Assembly: GCA_964351395.1 (NCBI GenBank)
Contig: CAYGOF010000022.1
Coordinates: 19,139 to 83,138, forward strand
Length of the DNA: 64,000 nucleotides
Direction of reading: 5' to 3'
DNA from: Imperialibacter sp964351395
Lineage (GTDB): Bacteria > Bacteroidota > Bacteroidia > Cytophagales > Cyclobacteriaceae
Shown here: positions 53,835-63,167 of the stretch, one piece after another
How the letters are laid out: each line of letters begins with the position of its first letter
How positions within the stretch are numbered: position 1 is the stretch's first letter
Translations under genes and position numbers: made by a program
The notes under the pieces: generated by a model
What the model was told of the DNA's origin: nothing
Database searches by the model: none
What the model saw: the letters and a program-made list of their open reading frames with translations, nothing else

Positions 53835-55349
53835 ATGAAAAAGCTCCTCTATCTTTCTCTCCTTTTTATCGCCCTTAGCGGTGTATTAAAGGCTCAAGAC
53901 CCCAAGGAAACTACCGCCGCAGCTCCAATCCCAGAGGCTGAAATCGCTGTTTCAAAACAAACAGTAAAGATCAATGGCACTACCACTGAGTTGGCCACGA
54001 AAGCTGGTACCGTGCAATTAAGAGACGAAAACAATGAGCCCATTGCACTTTTCGGCTTCACAAGCTATGTAAAAGAAGGTGCTCCCTCTACAAGACCTAT
54101 CATTTTCGCTTACAATGGTGGCCCGGGATCTTCTTCGTTCTGGCTGCACATGGGCATTTTAGGTCCTAAACGAATTGCTGTGAACGACCCCAACTTCAAC
54201 GCTGCTGCGCCTTATCAACTCGTGAACAACGAATACTCCCTGCTTGATATCGCCGACCTGGTCATGATCGATCCAGTAGGCACAGGCCTTAGTATCCCAA
54301 TTGGGAAGGCAAAGTTTGAAGACTTCTGGGGTGTAGACCAGGATATCAGCAGTATCAGTCTTTTTATCACCCAATACCTGATAGACAACAGTAGAATGAA
54401 CTCCCCTAAATTTCTGCTGGGAGAAAGCTATGGTACTTTCAGGAATGCCGGGGTAATGAACAACCTGCTGGGCCAGGGCATTGAAATGAATGGCGTCATC
54501 ATGGTGTCAGCCGTATTTGATTTACGGACATTGCTTTTCCCGCCGAATGACGACCTACCATATATCGTTCACTTTCCCACCTACGCAGCCACTGCCTGGT
54601 ACCACAACAAAGTAGCGAACAAGGCAGCAAGCCTCGAAGAGTACATGAACAGTGTGAGAAAATTCACTGAAGATGAATATTCACCAGCACTTTTCAAGGG
54701 TGATCAACTGAGTGCAGCTGAGAAAACAGCAATGGCTGGAAAGCTGGCTGCGATGAGCGGGATATCTGCAGACTTTTGGCTAAAAGCGGACCTAAGGGTG
54801 CAAGCCGACGAGTTTTTTCAGGAACTACTAAGAGACGAAGGCAGCACCGTAGGCCGGCTGGACTCCAGGTACAAAGGCATCAATCAAGACGGCATTAGTC
54901 AGTTTGCCGACTACGACCCACAAAGCGCCGCTATCTCACCAGCCTATATTCAGGGCTTTCTCCACTATTTTCACAACGACCTGAAGGTGAACAAAAAACT
55001 TAGCTATACCCTGACTGCTGGCAGAAGAGAGGGCTTTAAATGGGACTGGAAGCACAAAGGCAATTTTGCCTGGGGAGCCACAGCTGCTATCAATACTGGG
55101 ATAGATATGGCGGAAGCCATGAGCAAGGCGCCTAATATGAAGGTTTTGATCCTTAACGGCTACTATGATATTGCCACCGTTTTTTATGGGGTAGAGCACA
55201 GTATCAATCACATGGGCTTGACCAGGGAGGTAAAAGACAATATCATCATGAAGTATTACGAAGCAGGACATATGATGTATACCCATCAGCCCTCGATGGA
55301 AAAATTCAGAAAGGATGTATCGGAGTTTGTGTTGACCAATGCTAAGTAA
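53835..55349 (+). CDS. serine carboxypeptidase (S10 family)
   Basis: 504 aa. Signal peptide MKKLLYLSLLFIALSGVLKAQ. Oxyanion block NGGPGSSSFWLHMGILGP (94-111); nucleophile LLGESYGTFR with Ser198; catalytic Asp in VLILNGYYDIATVFYG; His in YEAGHMMYTHQPS. This is the full S10 triad. The enzyme should remove C-terminal residues from peptides outside the cytoplasm. Eukaryotic relatives are lysosomal; bacterial ones are typical of Bacteroidota. It stands alone between the dab module and the MFS gene. Confidence 0.92.
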   Translation: MKKLLYLSLLFIALSGVLKAQDPKETTAAAPIPEAEIAVSKQTVKINGTTTELATKAGTVQLRDENNEPIALFGFTSYVKEGAPSTRPIIFAYNGGPGSSSFWLHMGILGPKRIAVNDPNFNAAAPYQLVNNEYSLLDIADLVMIDPVGTGLSIPIGKAKFEDFWGVDQDISSISLFITQYLIDNSRMNSPKFLLGESYGTFRNAGVMNNLLGQGIEMNGVIMVSAVFDLRTLLFPPNDDLPYIVHFPTYAATAWYHNKVANKAASLEEYMNSVRKFTEDEYSPALFKGDQLSAAEKTAMAGKLAAMSGISADFWLKADLRVQADEFFQELLRDEGSTVGRLDSRYKGINQDGISQFADYDPQSAAISPAYIQGFLHYFHNDLKVNKKLSYTLTAGRREGFKWDWKHKGNFAWGATAAINTGIDMAEAMSKAPNMKVLILNGYYDIATVFYGVEHSINHMGLTREVKDNIIMKYYEAGHMMYTHQPSMEKFRKDVSEFVLTNAK

Positions 55350-55458
55350 ACTGAGTGGTTAAAAAAAACAATAATTTGAGACATGCTGGTATGCCATTCT
55401 TGTTTCAAGTAACGCATCGCAATCAGTTGGAAATGGCAGCTTTAATAGTGGGAACGTG

Positions 55459-56634
55459 ATGACAAAATCGCTTCCATCGGCCGACAAAGTCCTCCCTATT
55501 ATTGTGCTGACGCAATTTGCCTGCACCTCTTTGTGGTTTGCAGGCAATGCAGTGTCGCAAGACCTGGTATGGGTATATCAACTCGGTGAAGGCACACTCG
55601 GACACCTGACTTCTTCCGTTCAGTTTGGCTTCATTAGTGGTACCCTGGTATTTGCGTTGCTTGGTATTTCCGATCGTATATCACCATCCAGGGTTTTTAT
55701 GCTGTGTGCCTTTCTTGGCGCTGGCGCGAATCTTCTGGCATTGCTGCCCTCTCAAACTCTTTTTTCACTTATATTGATCAGGTTCTCTACAGGTTTCTTT
55801 TTGGCAGGCATCTACCCTGTGGGAATGAAGATTGCTTCCGACTACCATGAAAAAGGCCTGGGCAAAGCGCTTGGCTACCTGGTAGGCGCTTTGGTTTTAG
55901 GCACTGCTTTTCCCCACCTGATTAAAAGTTTCGGACAAAGTCTTTCGTGGCCAGTTGTTTTTATTTTGACCTCAGTCATTTCAGCCTTGGGTGGTTTGGT
56001 GATGTTCCTGTTCGTGCCCGATGGTCCCTTTAGAAGGAAAAGTCTTCAATTAAACCTCAGGGCTTCCTTTGATGTTTTTAAAAAGAAGGACTTCCGCCAG
56101 GCAGCATTTGGCTACTTTGGTCATATGTGGGAGTTGTATACTTTCTGGGCATTCATACCCATCATGCTTGCGCTATATAGGGATAGCTGGCCTCAGACCG
56201 ACTTCAATATTTCTCTACTATCATTCTTAATCATTGGTGTTGGATCGGCATCCTGTGTGCTCGGTGGTTACGTTTCTGCCATCAAAGGAAGTAAATGGGT
56301 GGCCGGCACCTCCCTGACTGTCTCAGGTGCGTGTTGTTTGCTTTCGCCCTTCGGATACCAACTCCCATTCCCCTTATTCATTCTTTTTTTGCTTATCTGG
56401 AGCACTACTGTCATCGCCGATTCACCCCAATTCTCAACGCTAGTGGCGCAGTCGGCCCCAAAGGAAAACACGGGCACGGCACTTACCATCGTTAATTGTA
56501 TCGGCTTTTCGATCACTATCTTTAGCATAGAAACCATTCAATGGCTTTTCCACCACGTGGAACCCTCCATGGCGCTATTGGCGCTGGCACCAGGGCCTGC
56601 ACTCGGTATTTGGTCGATCCTACGAAAAGCCTGA
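55459..56634 (+). CDS. MFS transporter
   Basis: 391 aa from the ATG at 55459 (a GTG three bases upstream is in frame). Twelve membrane helices in two halves; the second helix pair is followed by GISDRISPSRVF, a degenerate MFS loop motif. ISALGGLVMFLFVPDGPFRRKSL separates the halves. The central loop begins LNLRASFDVFKKKDFRQAAFGYFGHMWELYTFW, a mark of the YNFM/CynX-like or NarK-distant groups. Probably a solute or drug efflux or uptake protein of the inner membrane. Substrate unknown. Confidence 0.83.
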   Translation: MTKSLPSADKVLPIIVLTQFACTSLWFAGNAVSQDLVWVYQLGEGTLGHLTSSVQFGFISGTLVFALLGISDRISPSRVFMLCAFLGAGANLLALLPSQTLFSLILIRFSTGFFLAGIYPVGMKIASDYHEKGLGKALGYLVGALVLGTAFPHLIKSFGQSLSWPVVFILTSVISALGGLVMFLFVPDGPFRRKSLQLNLRASFDVFKKKDFRQAAFGYFGHMWELYTFWAFIPIMLALYRDSWPQTDFNISLLSFLIIGVGSASCVLGGYVSAIKGSKWVAGTSLTVSGACCLLSPFGYQLPFPLFILFLLIWSTTVIADSPQFSTLVAQSAPKENTGTALTIVNCIGFSITIFSIETIQWLFHHVEPSMALLALAPGPALGIWSILRKA

Positions 56635-56740
56635 TCAACCACCCTTTACTGCAAATGGCGTTCAGCGTTTTAAATTCCACTTAAACCGTTTAACTTGACG
56701 AGTCTAACCCTGGCCAGGCTGCTGGTCATTGAGCACCTAC

Positions 56741-57478
56741 ATGAAAGATCGTTTTTCAGATAAAGCAAGCGGCTATGCCGCCTTCAGACCTAGCTACCCT
56801 GACACGCTTTTCAATTACCTTTACACTCATCTTGAGTCGTTCGACACGGCGTGGGATGCTGGTACTGGCAATGGCCAGGTGGCGGCAGTGCTAGCAGGCA
56901 AATTCAACAAAGTATATGCCACAGACATTAGCGTCAGGCAGCTGATGAAAGTGCCCAGTCTGCCCAACCTGAGTAGTTTTGTTGCCGACGAAGCGGCACC
57001 ACAAATTCCAGATGCCTGCGCTAGCCTGGTAACTGTTTCCCAGGCCATTCATTGGTTTGATGTGAACAAGTTTGCCCAAGAGGTGTCGCGGATCAGCCAG
57101 GCAGGAGGTATACTGGCCGTTTGGGGATATGGCTTGATTCAGATACCTGCAAAATGGCAACAGCCATTACTTAATTTCTATCAGGAAACAGTGGGTCCTT
57201 ACTGGGACCCGGAAAGAAAGCATATTGATACCTCATATGCCAACATTGCATTACCCTTTCGGGAAATCCCCGTGACTGAAGATTTTAAAATTACTGGCAA
57301 ATGGACGCCAGAGCACCTGCAAGGTTACCTTAATACCTGGTCCTCAGTTGGAAATTACACCAAAGAAAAAGGCATCCATCCAGTTCCTGAACTTATCGAC
57401 GAGCTTGCCGACATCGGACTCCCCAAGCAATTTCCCATCTCATTCAGCATTTTTCTCCGCTTGTATCGGGTTCATTGA
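56741..57478 (+). CDS. class I SAM-dependent methyltransferase
   Basis: 245 aa from the ATG at 56741; TTG at 56729 would add four residues. MKDRFSDKASGYAAFRPSYPDTLFNYLY is the usual start of this subgroup; motif I is AWDAGTGNGQVAAVLA, motif II VYATDIS, and ASLVTVSQAIHWFDVNKF carries the post-II region. It is a small-molecule methyltransferase; methyl acceptor unknown. Its last seven bases overlap the end of the convergent DUF2490 gene, so both reach each other's stop codons. Confidence 0.88.
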   Translation: MKDRFSDKASGYAAFRPSYPDTLFNYLYTHLESFDTAWDAGTGNGQVAAVLAGKFNKVYATDISVRQLMKVPSLPNLSSFVADEAAPQIPDACASLVTVSQAIHWFDVNKFAQEVSRISQAGGILAVWGYGLIQIPAKWQQPLLNFYQETVGPYWDPERKHIDTSYANIALPFREIPVTEDFKITGKWTPEHLQGYLNTWSSVGNYTKEKGIHPVPELIDELADIGLPKQFPISFSIFLRLYRVH

Positions 57479-58185
57479 GCGTTCAAAGTGTACTGGAAAC
57501 GCAACTGAAGAATATAGTCAGTGAACTCAAAGCGGTTCACTTTGCTGACCTTTCCCCATTGAAGCATATAAAAAATGTCGAGCCTCGTTTTTTTAGACAA
57601 GGTGTTTCCGAGTCCAAGGTATATCCGCTCTGTGCTAAAGAACTGTTCAGCAAGCCCCCATTTATTGATCGCCAGCATGGGCTCGTATTGCAGCATCAAC
57701 TGCCTGCTCTTTCCCTTTTCATCCAATTTCTTTAGCGCGTAACTAAGCCCCAGCCGGTACCTGAATCTCAAAATATCAAAGTTGTCGATACCTTCCTGAT
57801 AAAAGGTTCGCTCTTCGATGCGCAAATAGTGTTGTAAATCAATTTTTGCTACCAAGGGATGGGTATATTGCATGCCGGCCCAATAACGAATTTCATTCCT
57901 TACTGGCAATTCGTGGTCCCTGACGCTGAACCAACCAACTCCTCCTAATACAATCACCCTTTTAGACAAAACATGTGAAATACCCGGGCGCAAAACCGTC
58001 TGTTGCCATTGGGTATCATTTAGTCTGGTGCGGTAATACAGGTCGGCAGACAGCCTGGTGGCAGAAGAAAGTTGGTAGCCTATACTTGGGTCTACCCAAA
58101 GCTGAAAATTATCATTCGTACCCAGCTGGGCAAAAGATGAACATACAACTCCGAGGAAAAGGGTGATAAAACAGCTAAACCGCAT
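57472..58185 (-). CDS. DUF2490 outer-membrane protein
   Basis: 237 aa from the ATG at 58183-58185 (MRFSCFITLFLGVVCSSFAQ, a signal peptide); an in-frame ATG at 58242 would place 19 residues before it. The rest matches DUF2490: NDNFQLWVDPSIGYQLSSATRLSADLYYRTRLND, amphipathic beta strands about every 10-12 residues, and an aromatic end (YILQLRFQYTLNAQ), fitting a small outer-membrane barrel. Function unknown. It is downstream of a MarR-type gene and has a copy of that gene's operator 229 bases before its start, so it is a likely target. Confidence 0.82.
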   Translation of the reverse strand: MRFSCFITLFLGVVCSSFAQLGTNDNFQLWVDPSIGYQLSSATRLSADLYYRTRLNDTQWQQTVLRPGISHVLSKRVIVLGGVGWFSVRDHELPVRNEIRYWAGMQYTHPLVAKIDLQHYLRIEERTFYQEGIDNFDILRFRYRLGLSYALKKLDEKGKSRQLMLQYEPMLAINKWGLAEQFFSTERIYLGLGNTLSKKTRLDIFYMLQWGKVSKVNRFEFTDYILQLRFQYTLNAQ

Positions 58186-58413
58186 CAAGCGAATCTTTGA
58201 TGCAATTTCATGAATCGCCGTGAATATTTTCTGGCACAACAAAAATTTAAAGTAGGTAAGTCAGTTTCACAACAGCCTTTCAACAAAAAGGTGTTAGCTC
58301 CGCGAATGCTATTAAGATGTTTGAACATAGACAATTCTACCTTTAAAGACCAGCCATAGGTCATGTCACTTTCTTGGTTGAGTTCGAGGTAGCAGATGTT
58401 CGGTATCACTTAA

Positions 58414-58425
58414 TTGTATATACAA
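58414..58425. promoter_or_regulatory. second copy of the MarR-type operator
   Basis: TTGTATATACAA is a perfect 12-bp palindrome, 13 bases beyond the end of the MarR-type gene and 229 bases before the DUF2490 gene. The same core lies at 58882-58893 in the longer copy before marR. Two identical rare palindromes in 480 bases support one regulator acting on both. Confidence 0.65.
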
Positions 58426-58437
58426 ATAATATCCCTT

Positions 58438-58869
58438 TCAATCCCCAATAAGCTGTTCCCTCGCATCATATAGCAGCCTGGCTAGTTTCGCACTTGTTTG
58501 CTGGCCCAGCACTTCCGAATAACTGGTTTTTAGTTGTTCCCAGCTGTTGGCTAATTGCCCTTCCATCAGACGGCATTTTTCAGTGGGGAACAATTCCACA
58601 AAACGACCGCTGTTCACCCTTCGCAGGAAACCGCTCCTCTCCATTTTATCAACTAACCTGGTCAAAGTGGATGGTTGAAGCATTAACTGCCTCCCTACCT
58701 CTCCTACTTGTATACCTGGTTGTCGGGTAATGGCCATCAGCAAAAAAGCATAGGAGGGCGCCAGGTTTAAAGGGGCGAAAGCCTCTTCCGCCAATTTGTT
58801 CATTACACGAGCCAGGGCGCCGGAAGAGTAGTAGAGGCAATCACTGAAAGCGGGGGAGTTTGAAGGCAT
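58438..58869 (-). CDS. MarR-family transcriptional regulator
   Basis: 143 aa. Winged helix-turn-helix typical of MarR: LAPSYAFLLMAITRQPGIQVGEVGRQLMLQPSTLTRLVDKMERSGFLRRVNSGRFVELFPTEKC, with the recognition helix S-T-L-T-R-L-V-D. Dimerises through flanking helices. A perfect palindrome TTTGTATATACAAA lies 12 bases upstream of its start and a second copy just after its end. It should repress its own gene and probably the DUF2490 gene until an effector (often a phenolic or oxidant) binds. Confidence 0.9.
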   Translation of the reverse strand: MPSNSPAFSDCLYYSSGALARVMNKLAEEAFAPLNLAPSYAFLLMAITRQPGIQVGEVGRQLMLQPSTLTRLVDKMERSGFLRRVNSGRFVELFPTEKCRLMEGQLANSWEQLKTSYSEVLGQQTSAKLARLLYDAREQLIGD

Positions 58870-58880
58870 TCTATCCTATA

Positions 58881-58894
58881 TTTGTATATACAAA
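58881..58894. promoter_or_regulatory. palindromic operator upstream of marR
   Basis: TTTGTATATACAAA is a perfect 14-bp palindrome, 12 bases before the start codon of the MarR-type gene. Spacing and symmetry are typical of MarR dimer operators. The site is immediately beyond the terminator of the upstream peptidase gene. Confidence 0.72.
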
Positions 58895-58906
58895 CATAGC
58901 AATAAA

Positions 58907-58939
58907 AAAATAAGCTCCCGGAAATCAAGAGCTTATTTT
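58907..58939 (-). terminator. terminator after the M28 peptidase gene
   Basis: AAAATAAGCTC (58907-58917) is exactly complementary to GAGCTTATTTT (58929-58939), an 11-pair stem with an 11-base loop. On the minus strand a T-rich stretch follows. It lies 27 bases past the peptidase stop and just before the marR operator. Confidence 0.8.
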
Positions 58940-58965
58940 AGTCAAAATTCTTTTGTGCTATTTCT

Positions 58966-60342
58966 TTAGCGACCTATCAGAGACGAAGGGAACACAACCA
59001 AACTTTCATTCCCATCTTTTCCAACAGCAGCCACACCAAACAAGAAATTGTCTATGACAAAACCCTCGAGCGTATACGTGTCTACCTTGCCAACAAATCT
59101 GCTATCCTCCCATTGAGGTGCAGTGGTGTCTCTCCAGTAGATCTTATAGCCAGCCAGGTTGGGGTCATCTACTGTTGACCAGGCAAGAATAGTAGCAGGC
59201 TGCACAGCCCCTCCAATCTTTACTTCAGCAGGTGCCTTTGGCGCCCAGGCAAGGCTGGCCAGGTTGATGGCATTGACGGCAGTGAGCTTGGCTGCATAGG
59301 CGAAGTTAACACCTTCGATCACATCACCATAGGCTATCCCGTTTTCCACTCTGATATCCTGGTGCTGCCTGGTATAGTTTTCGTGCGCCTCCATGATCCT
59401 GATGCCGGCAAAACCTCCATCATTGAATGGGCGATGGTGACCTCCACGACCAAACCTATCCAACCTGTATACCATCATCGGATTCATTTCGGGCATATAG
59501 GTAGAAGTAATTTTATGGACATATCGAGCAAGCTGACGGCTGATTCCGTCGACCTCTCCTCCATAGAAACGGCGGCGGCGTCTTTCCTCATCGGTTTCCG
59601 TCACAGGAGTTGGCTCAGAAAATATCCTGAAAGTACGGTTGTCGATCACTCCGTCCACTCCTTCAATATTTCCAATCATGTCATTGTTCATGACACCTAT
59701 GATGTTCCATCCCTGCTCCTTGGCCATCTCTACCATATAAGTACCTCCTACAAGCCCTTGCTCCTCACCCGACAGTCCTACATAAATGATGCTGTTCGGA
59801 AACTTGTATTTACTCAATACCCTGGCGGCTTCAATAGCCCCGGCCATCCCCGAAGCGTTGTCGTTGGCCCCGGGCGCATCGACAGTACCATCCAGCACAT
59901 TGGATGCCCTGGAGTCAATGTCGGCTGACATGATCACATAGTTATTTGGGTTTACACTTCCTTTTTGAACAGCGATGACATTGCTTACGACCAACGGTTC
60001 CTTGATGCGGGCAAATTTATCGCCTGGCACCAGGTTGTGCTGAAAGGTCACTTGCAGGCATCCGCCACAGTCTTTTGATATCTTATCAAACTCAGCCTTG
60101 ACCCACCTTCGGGCAGCACCAATTCCCCTTGTGTCAGAAACGGTATCCGAAAGTGTGCTTCTGGTGCCAAATCCGGCCAGGGTCCTGATGTCTTTTTCTA
60201 TTCTGTCCGCAGAAACGGCATTGGTGATCTCATACATCCTTAAATCGGTGGCTGGTGGTACCTGTGCTTGCTGAGCCATCGAAGGTAGCGTGGCGATACT
60301 CAGCGCCCCTGCCATAATAAATGGGTAAATTCTTGAATTCAT
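58966..60342 (-). CDS. M28-family metallopeptidase with FN3-like C-terminus
   Basis: 458 aa. Signal peptide to about residue 23 (PSMAQQ). Catalytic region: VIMSADIDSRASN, DAPGANDNASG (Asp161), VGLSGEEQGLVGG (Glu193/Glu194) and GVMNNDMIGN (Asp221), with a late His in RIMEAHENYTRQHQD. In most M28 peptidases the first block is GHxDSR; here Asp141 takes the place of the zinc-ligand His and Asp143 remains. The final ~90 residues look like a fibronectin type III domain (PATILAWSTVDDPNLAGYKIYWRD). Should act outside the cytoplasm on peptides if metal binding is kept. Confidence 0.87.
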   Translation of the reverse strand: MNSRIYPFIMAGALSIATLPSMAQQAQVPPATDLRMYEITNAVSADRIEKDIRTLAGFGTRSTLSDTVSDTRGIGAARRWVKAEFDKISKDCGGCLQVTFQHNLVPGDKFARIKEPLVVSNVIAVQKGSVNPNNYVIMSADIDSRASNVLDGTVDAPGANDNASGMAGAIEAARVLSKYKFPNSIIYVGLSGEEQGLVGGTYMVEMAKEQGWNIIGVMNNDMIGNIEGVDGVIDNRTFRIFSEPTPVTETDEERRRRRFYGGEVDGISRQLARYVHKITSTYMPEMNPMMVYRLDRFGRGGHHRPFNDGGFAGIRIMEAHENYTRQHQDIRVENGIAYGDVIEGVNFAYAAKLTAVNAINLASLAWAPKAPAEVKIGGAVQPATILAWSTVDDPNLAGYKIYWRDTTAPQWEDSRFVGKVDTYTLEGFVIDNFLFGVAAVGKDGNESLVVFPSSLIGR

Positions 60343-60614
60343 AGTCTTACGATTGATCTGGCTGGGAAGTTAAGGAAAACTTGTCTTGCCAGTGCGTAAT
60401 AATCTATGAACTGAACGATTGTAATGTCCAGCGGAAAGACATGCTGTCCATTCCGTCATTCCAAAAAAGAAAGTCCAGCCATCCTCTGGCGCAGATCAAA
60501 AACCAATGGTCCTGAAAATCGAGTAAGCAACAAACGCAGTGATCACTCAGTCAATTCAATCTTATTTCCTATTTTCAAGCCTTATACGAAACACACCTAC
60601 TTAACTCTTTTTGC

Positions 60615-61937
60615 ATGAAGACCAATCGCTACCTACTGGTAAGTTCTGTTGTAGCCGCCCTGGGCGGCTTTTTGTTCGGCTTTGATACAGTGGTGATATC
60701 CGGTGCCGACCAACAGTTACAGGCGCTCTGGCAAACGACCGATATCTTTCATGGCTCCGTAGTGATGTCGATGGCTTTGTGGGGCACCGTTCTGGGCGCC
60801 TTGTTTGGGGGATACCCCACCGACCTCTTCGGTAGAAAGAAAACGCTGTTCTGGATCGGCTTTTTATATTTTGCTTCTGCCATGGGCTCGGCCCTGGCTT
60901 GGGATCCCTGGTCCTTCGCTATTTTCAGGTTCGTGGGTGGCCTGGGCATTGGTATATCCACAGTAGCAGCGCCTGCCTATATTTCCGAAATAGCCCCTGC
61001 CAACCAGCGAGGTAAACTAGTGGCGCTTTACCAATTCAATATTGTCTTTGGTGTGCTACTGGCCTTTATCTCTAATTACCTGTTAAAAGATATCGGTGAA
61101 AATGCCTGGCGCTGGATGGTAGGCATGGAAGCCTTGCCCGCCTTTATCTACCTGGCTTCTACTTTCTCCCTACCAGAAAGTCCCCGCTGGCTCTATGTGC
61201 ACAAAGGAGACAAAGAAGCAGCAGTGGCCATCCTAAAAAAGATAGGAACTGAGGAAAAAGAACTTGAGCAAGCCACCAAAGAAGAGGAAACGAAACACAT
61301 CGGCGAATCCATCTTCCAGGGCAAATACAGGTTTCCCCTCATCTTGGCCTTCCTGATTGCCTTCTTCAATCAAATGTCGGGCATCAACGCCTTCCTTTAC
61401 TATGCTCCAAGGATATTTGAAGCCGCTGGCCTCGGCGCCAGTTCGGCGTTGCTCAGCAGTATCGGTATTGGTATTATCAATATGATTTTCACATTGCTCG
61501 GCCTCTACCTGATCGATAAAGTGGGGCGGAAAGTCCTCATGTACATCTGCTCCTTTGGCTATATCATTTCATTGAGTCTGGTTGGTATTGCGTTCTATCA
61601 GCAGTGGGAAGGAATGGCCGTTCCGATCTTCCTCTTCCTATTCATTGCGGCCCATGCTATAGGGCAGGGAACGGTAATTTGGGTCTTTATTTCAGAAGTG
61701 TTTCCAACCCACCTGAGGGCCTATGGTCAGTCTTTCGGCAGCTCGACCCACTGGGTAATGGCTGCCCTGGTGACGGTATTTATGCCGGCCATGTTAAGTG
61801 GCTTCAGCAGCCCTGGTATCGTGTTCTTTATTTTTGCCTTTATGATGGTGCTCCAGTTGGTCTTCGTCTTCTTTATGATGCCGGAAACCAAAGGAAGGTC
61901 GTTGGAAGAAATTCAGCAGGACTTTGGGATATCATAA
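60615..61937 (+). CDS. sugar porter family MFS transporter
   Basis: 440 aa with 12 helices. Sugar porter signatures are all present: GGFLFGFDTVVISGA in helix 1, GGYPTDLFGRKKTLFW (the GRK loop), PESPRWLYV after helix 6, GINAFLYYAPRIFEAAG in helix 7 and PETKGRSLEEIQ at the end. It should import a hexose or pentose with H+ or Na+. It is followed after 19 bases by an AraC-type gene, which may control it or only share its transcript. The sugar is unknown. Confidence 0.93.
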   Translation: MKTNRYLLVSSVVAALGGFLFGFDTVVISGADQQLQALWQTTDIFHGSVVMSMALWGTVLGALFGGYPTDLFGRKKTLFWIGFLYFASAMGSALAWDPWSFAIFRFVGGLGIGISTVAAPAYISEIAPANQRGKLVALYQFNIVFGVLLAFISNYLLKDIGENAWRWMVGMEALPAFIYLASTFSLPESPRWLYVHKGDKEAAVAILKKIGTEEKELEQATKEEETKHIGESIFQGKYRFPLILAFLIAFFNQMSGINAFLYYAPRIFEAAGLGASSALLSSIGIGIINMIFTLLGLYLIDKVGRKVLMYICSFGYIISLSLVGIAFYQQWEGMAVPIFLFLFIAAHAIGQGTVIWVFISEVFPTHLRAYGQSFGSSTHWVMAALVTVFMPAMLSGFSSPGIVFFIFAFMMVLQLVFVFFMMPETKGRSLEEIQQDFGIS

Positions 61938-61956
61938 TCAATTGCCTATTTAAGCG

Positions 61957-63102
61957 ATGGACTTTGTCTTTATCATCGGCATTGCCCAGGCTTTCTTCTT
62001 TGCTATTTTGTTAGGAAGAAAAAAGGGGAAATCTATTGCTGACAAAATACTGCTTGCCTGGCTCCTTTTTATAGGCCTTCACCTGTTGGGTTTTTACTGG
62101 GACTACTCAGGGATCAGCGACACCTATCCACACCTGAAAGGCTTCAGCTGGTTTATGGCCGTGGCTGAAGGTCCTTTTCTGTGGATTTACGCCACGGCGC
62201 TACTCTCTGGTGCACGAAAATTCGATTTCAGGTGGCTAGTCCATTTTGCTCCGTTCGTTCTCCTCAACCTGTCTATTTACGACTTTTATCTCTCGTCAGC
62301 CGAGGAAAAGGTCTATTTTGCGAATGAGGTGCTGTGGCAAAACCCTCCCTGGCAAGCAATGGTGGGCAACTTCCTCACATTGTGGTCTGGTCCAGTATAT
62401 GTAGTGTTGCTATTACTCAGGCTGAAGACATTCAGAAGAGGTCTCAGGAACTTTTTCTCCTCCACGGAGAGAATCAACCTCCTGTGGCTGCAACAGCTGG
62501 CTTTGGGCCTTGCCGGCATTTGGACTGTGGTGTTGGGCACCTATTTCTACTGCAGCATCACCAACACCCTCCTTCCTGAAGACAATACCTTCTATATTTT
62601 TATAGCGGTGAGCCTCTTTGTTTTATTTCTAGGCTATAATGGATTAAAGTATGAGAACATACTGGTGAAGTTTGTCCCAGCCCCATCAGAGAACACCGAA
62701 GAAAGTCAGACCGAACGTTACAAAAAATCAGGGCTTAAAGCAGAAGATCAACAACGGCTGCTGGCTGATATCAAAAGCTTGCTGACCGAAAAAAAGTTAT
62801 ACCTCGAACAAAACCTCACGCTTGACGACGTGGCCAATGCGCTGGAGGCACCGCGGCATTACCTCTCGCAGGCGATTAACAGTGTGCCAGGACAAACTTT
62901 CTACTCGCTTGTCAACCAAATGCGGGTCGAACAAGCCAAACAGCAACTCATTTCAGGCAAATATGACCACCTCAGCCTGCTGGGCATTGGGCTGGATTGC
63001 GGCTTCAACTCCAAAGCTTCCTTCAATAGGGTATTCAAGGAGTATACTCAATTTACACCAAGCCAGTTCAAGGAGCAATTTCAAAAAACCACTACTGAAT
63101 AG
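61957..63102 (+). CDS. AraC-family regulator with membrane N-terminus
   Basis: 381 aa. Residues 1-230 carry about seven membrane helices (beginning MDFVFIIGIAQAFFFAILL). The C-terminus has the AraC two-helix DNA-binding domain: NLTLDDVANALEAPRHYLSQAINSVPGQTFYSLVNQMRVEQAKQQL, then LLGIGLDCGFNSKASFNRVFKEYTQFTPSQFKEQF, the typical second HTH. It should sense a membrane or external cue and bind DNA while anchored. It follows the sugar porter gene, a plausible regulatory pairing. Confidence 0.9.
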   Translation: MDFVFIIGIAQAFFFAILLGRKKGKSIADKILLAWLLFIGLHLLGFYWDYSGISDTYPHLKGFSWFMAVAEGPFLWIYATALLSGARKFDFRWLVHFAPFVLLNLSIYDFYLSSAEEKVYFANEVLWQNPPWQAMVGNFLTLWSGPVYVVLLLLRLKTFRRGLRNFFSSTERINLLWLQQLALGLAGIWTVVLGTYFYCSITNTLLPEDNTFYIFIAVSLFVLFLGYNGLKYENILVKFVPAPSENTEESQTERYKKSGLKAEDQQRLLADIKSLLTEKKLYLEQNLTLDDVANALEAPRHYLSQAINSVPGQTFYSLVNQMRVEQAKQQLISGKYDHLSLLGIGLDCGFNSKASFNRVFKEYTQFTPSQFKEQFQKTTTE

Positions 63103-63167
63103 GTCTTATCCAATTGGCTGAGACGATTGCTTTTTAAGACAAGGATACTTTTGAATCAAAAAAACTC

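Noticed and set aside
60424..60618. 64-codon frame before the sugar porter gene
   Set aside because: It overlaps the start of the sugar porter gene, has no recognisable sequence and looks like translated leader.
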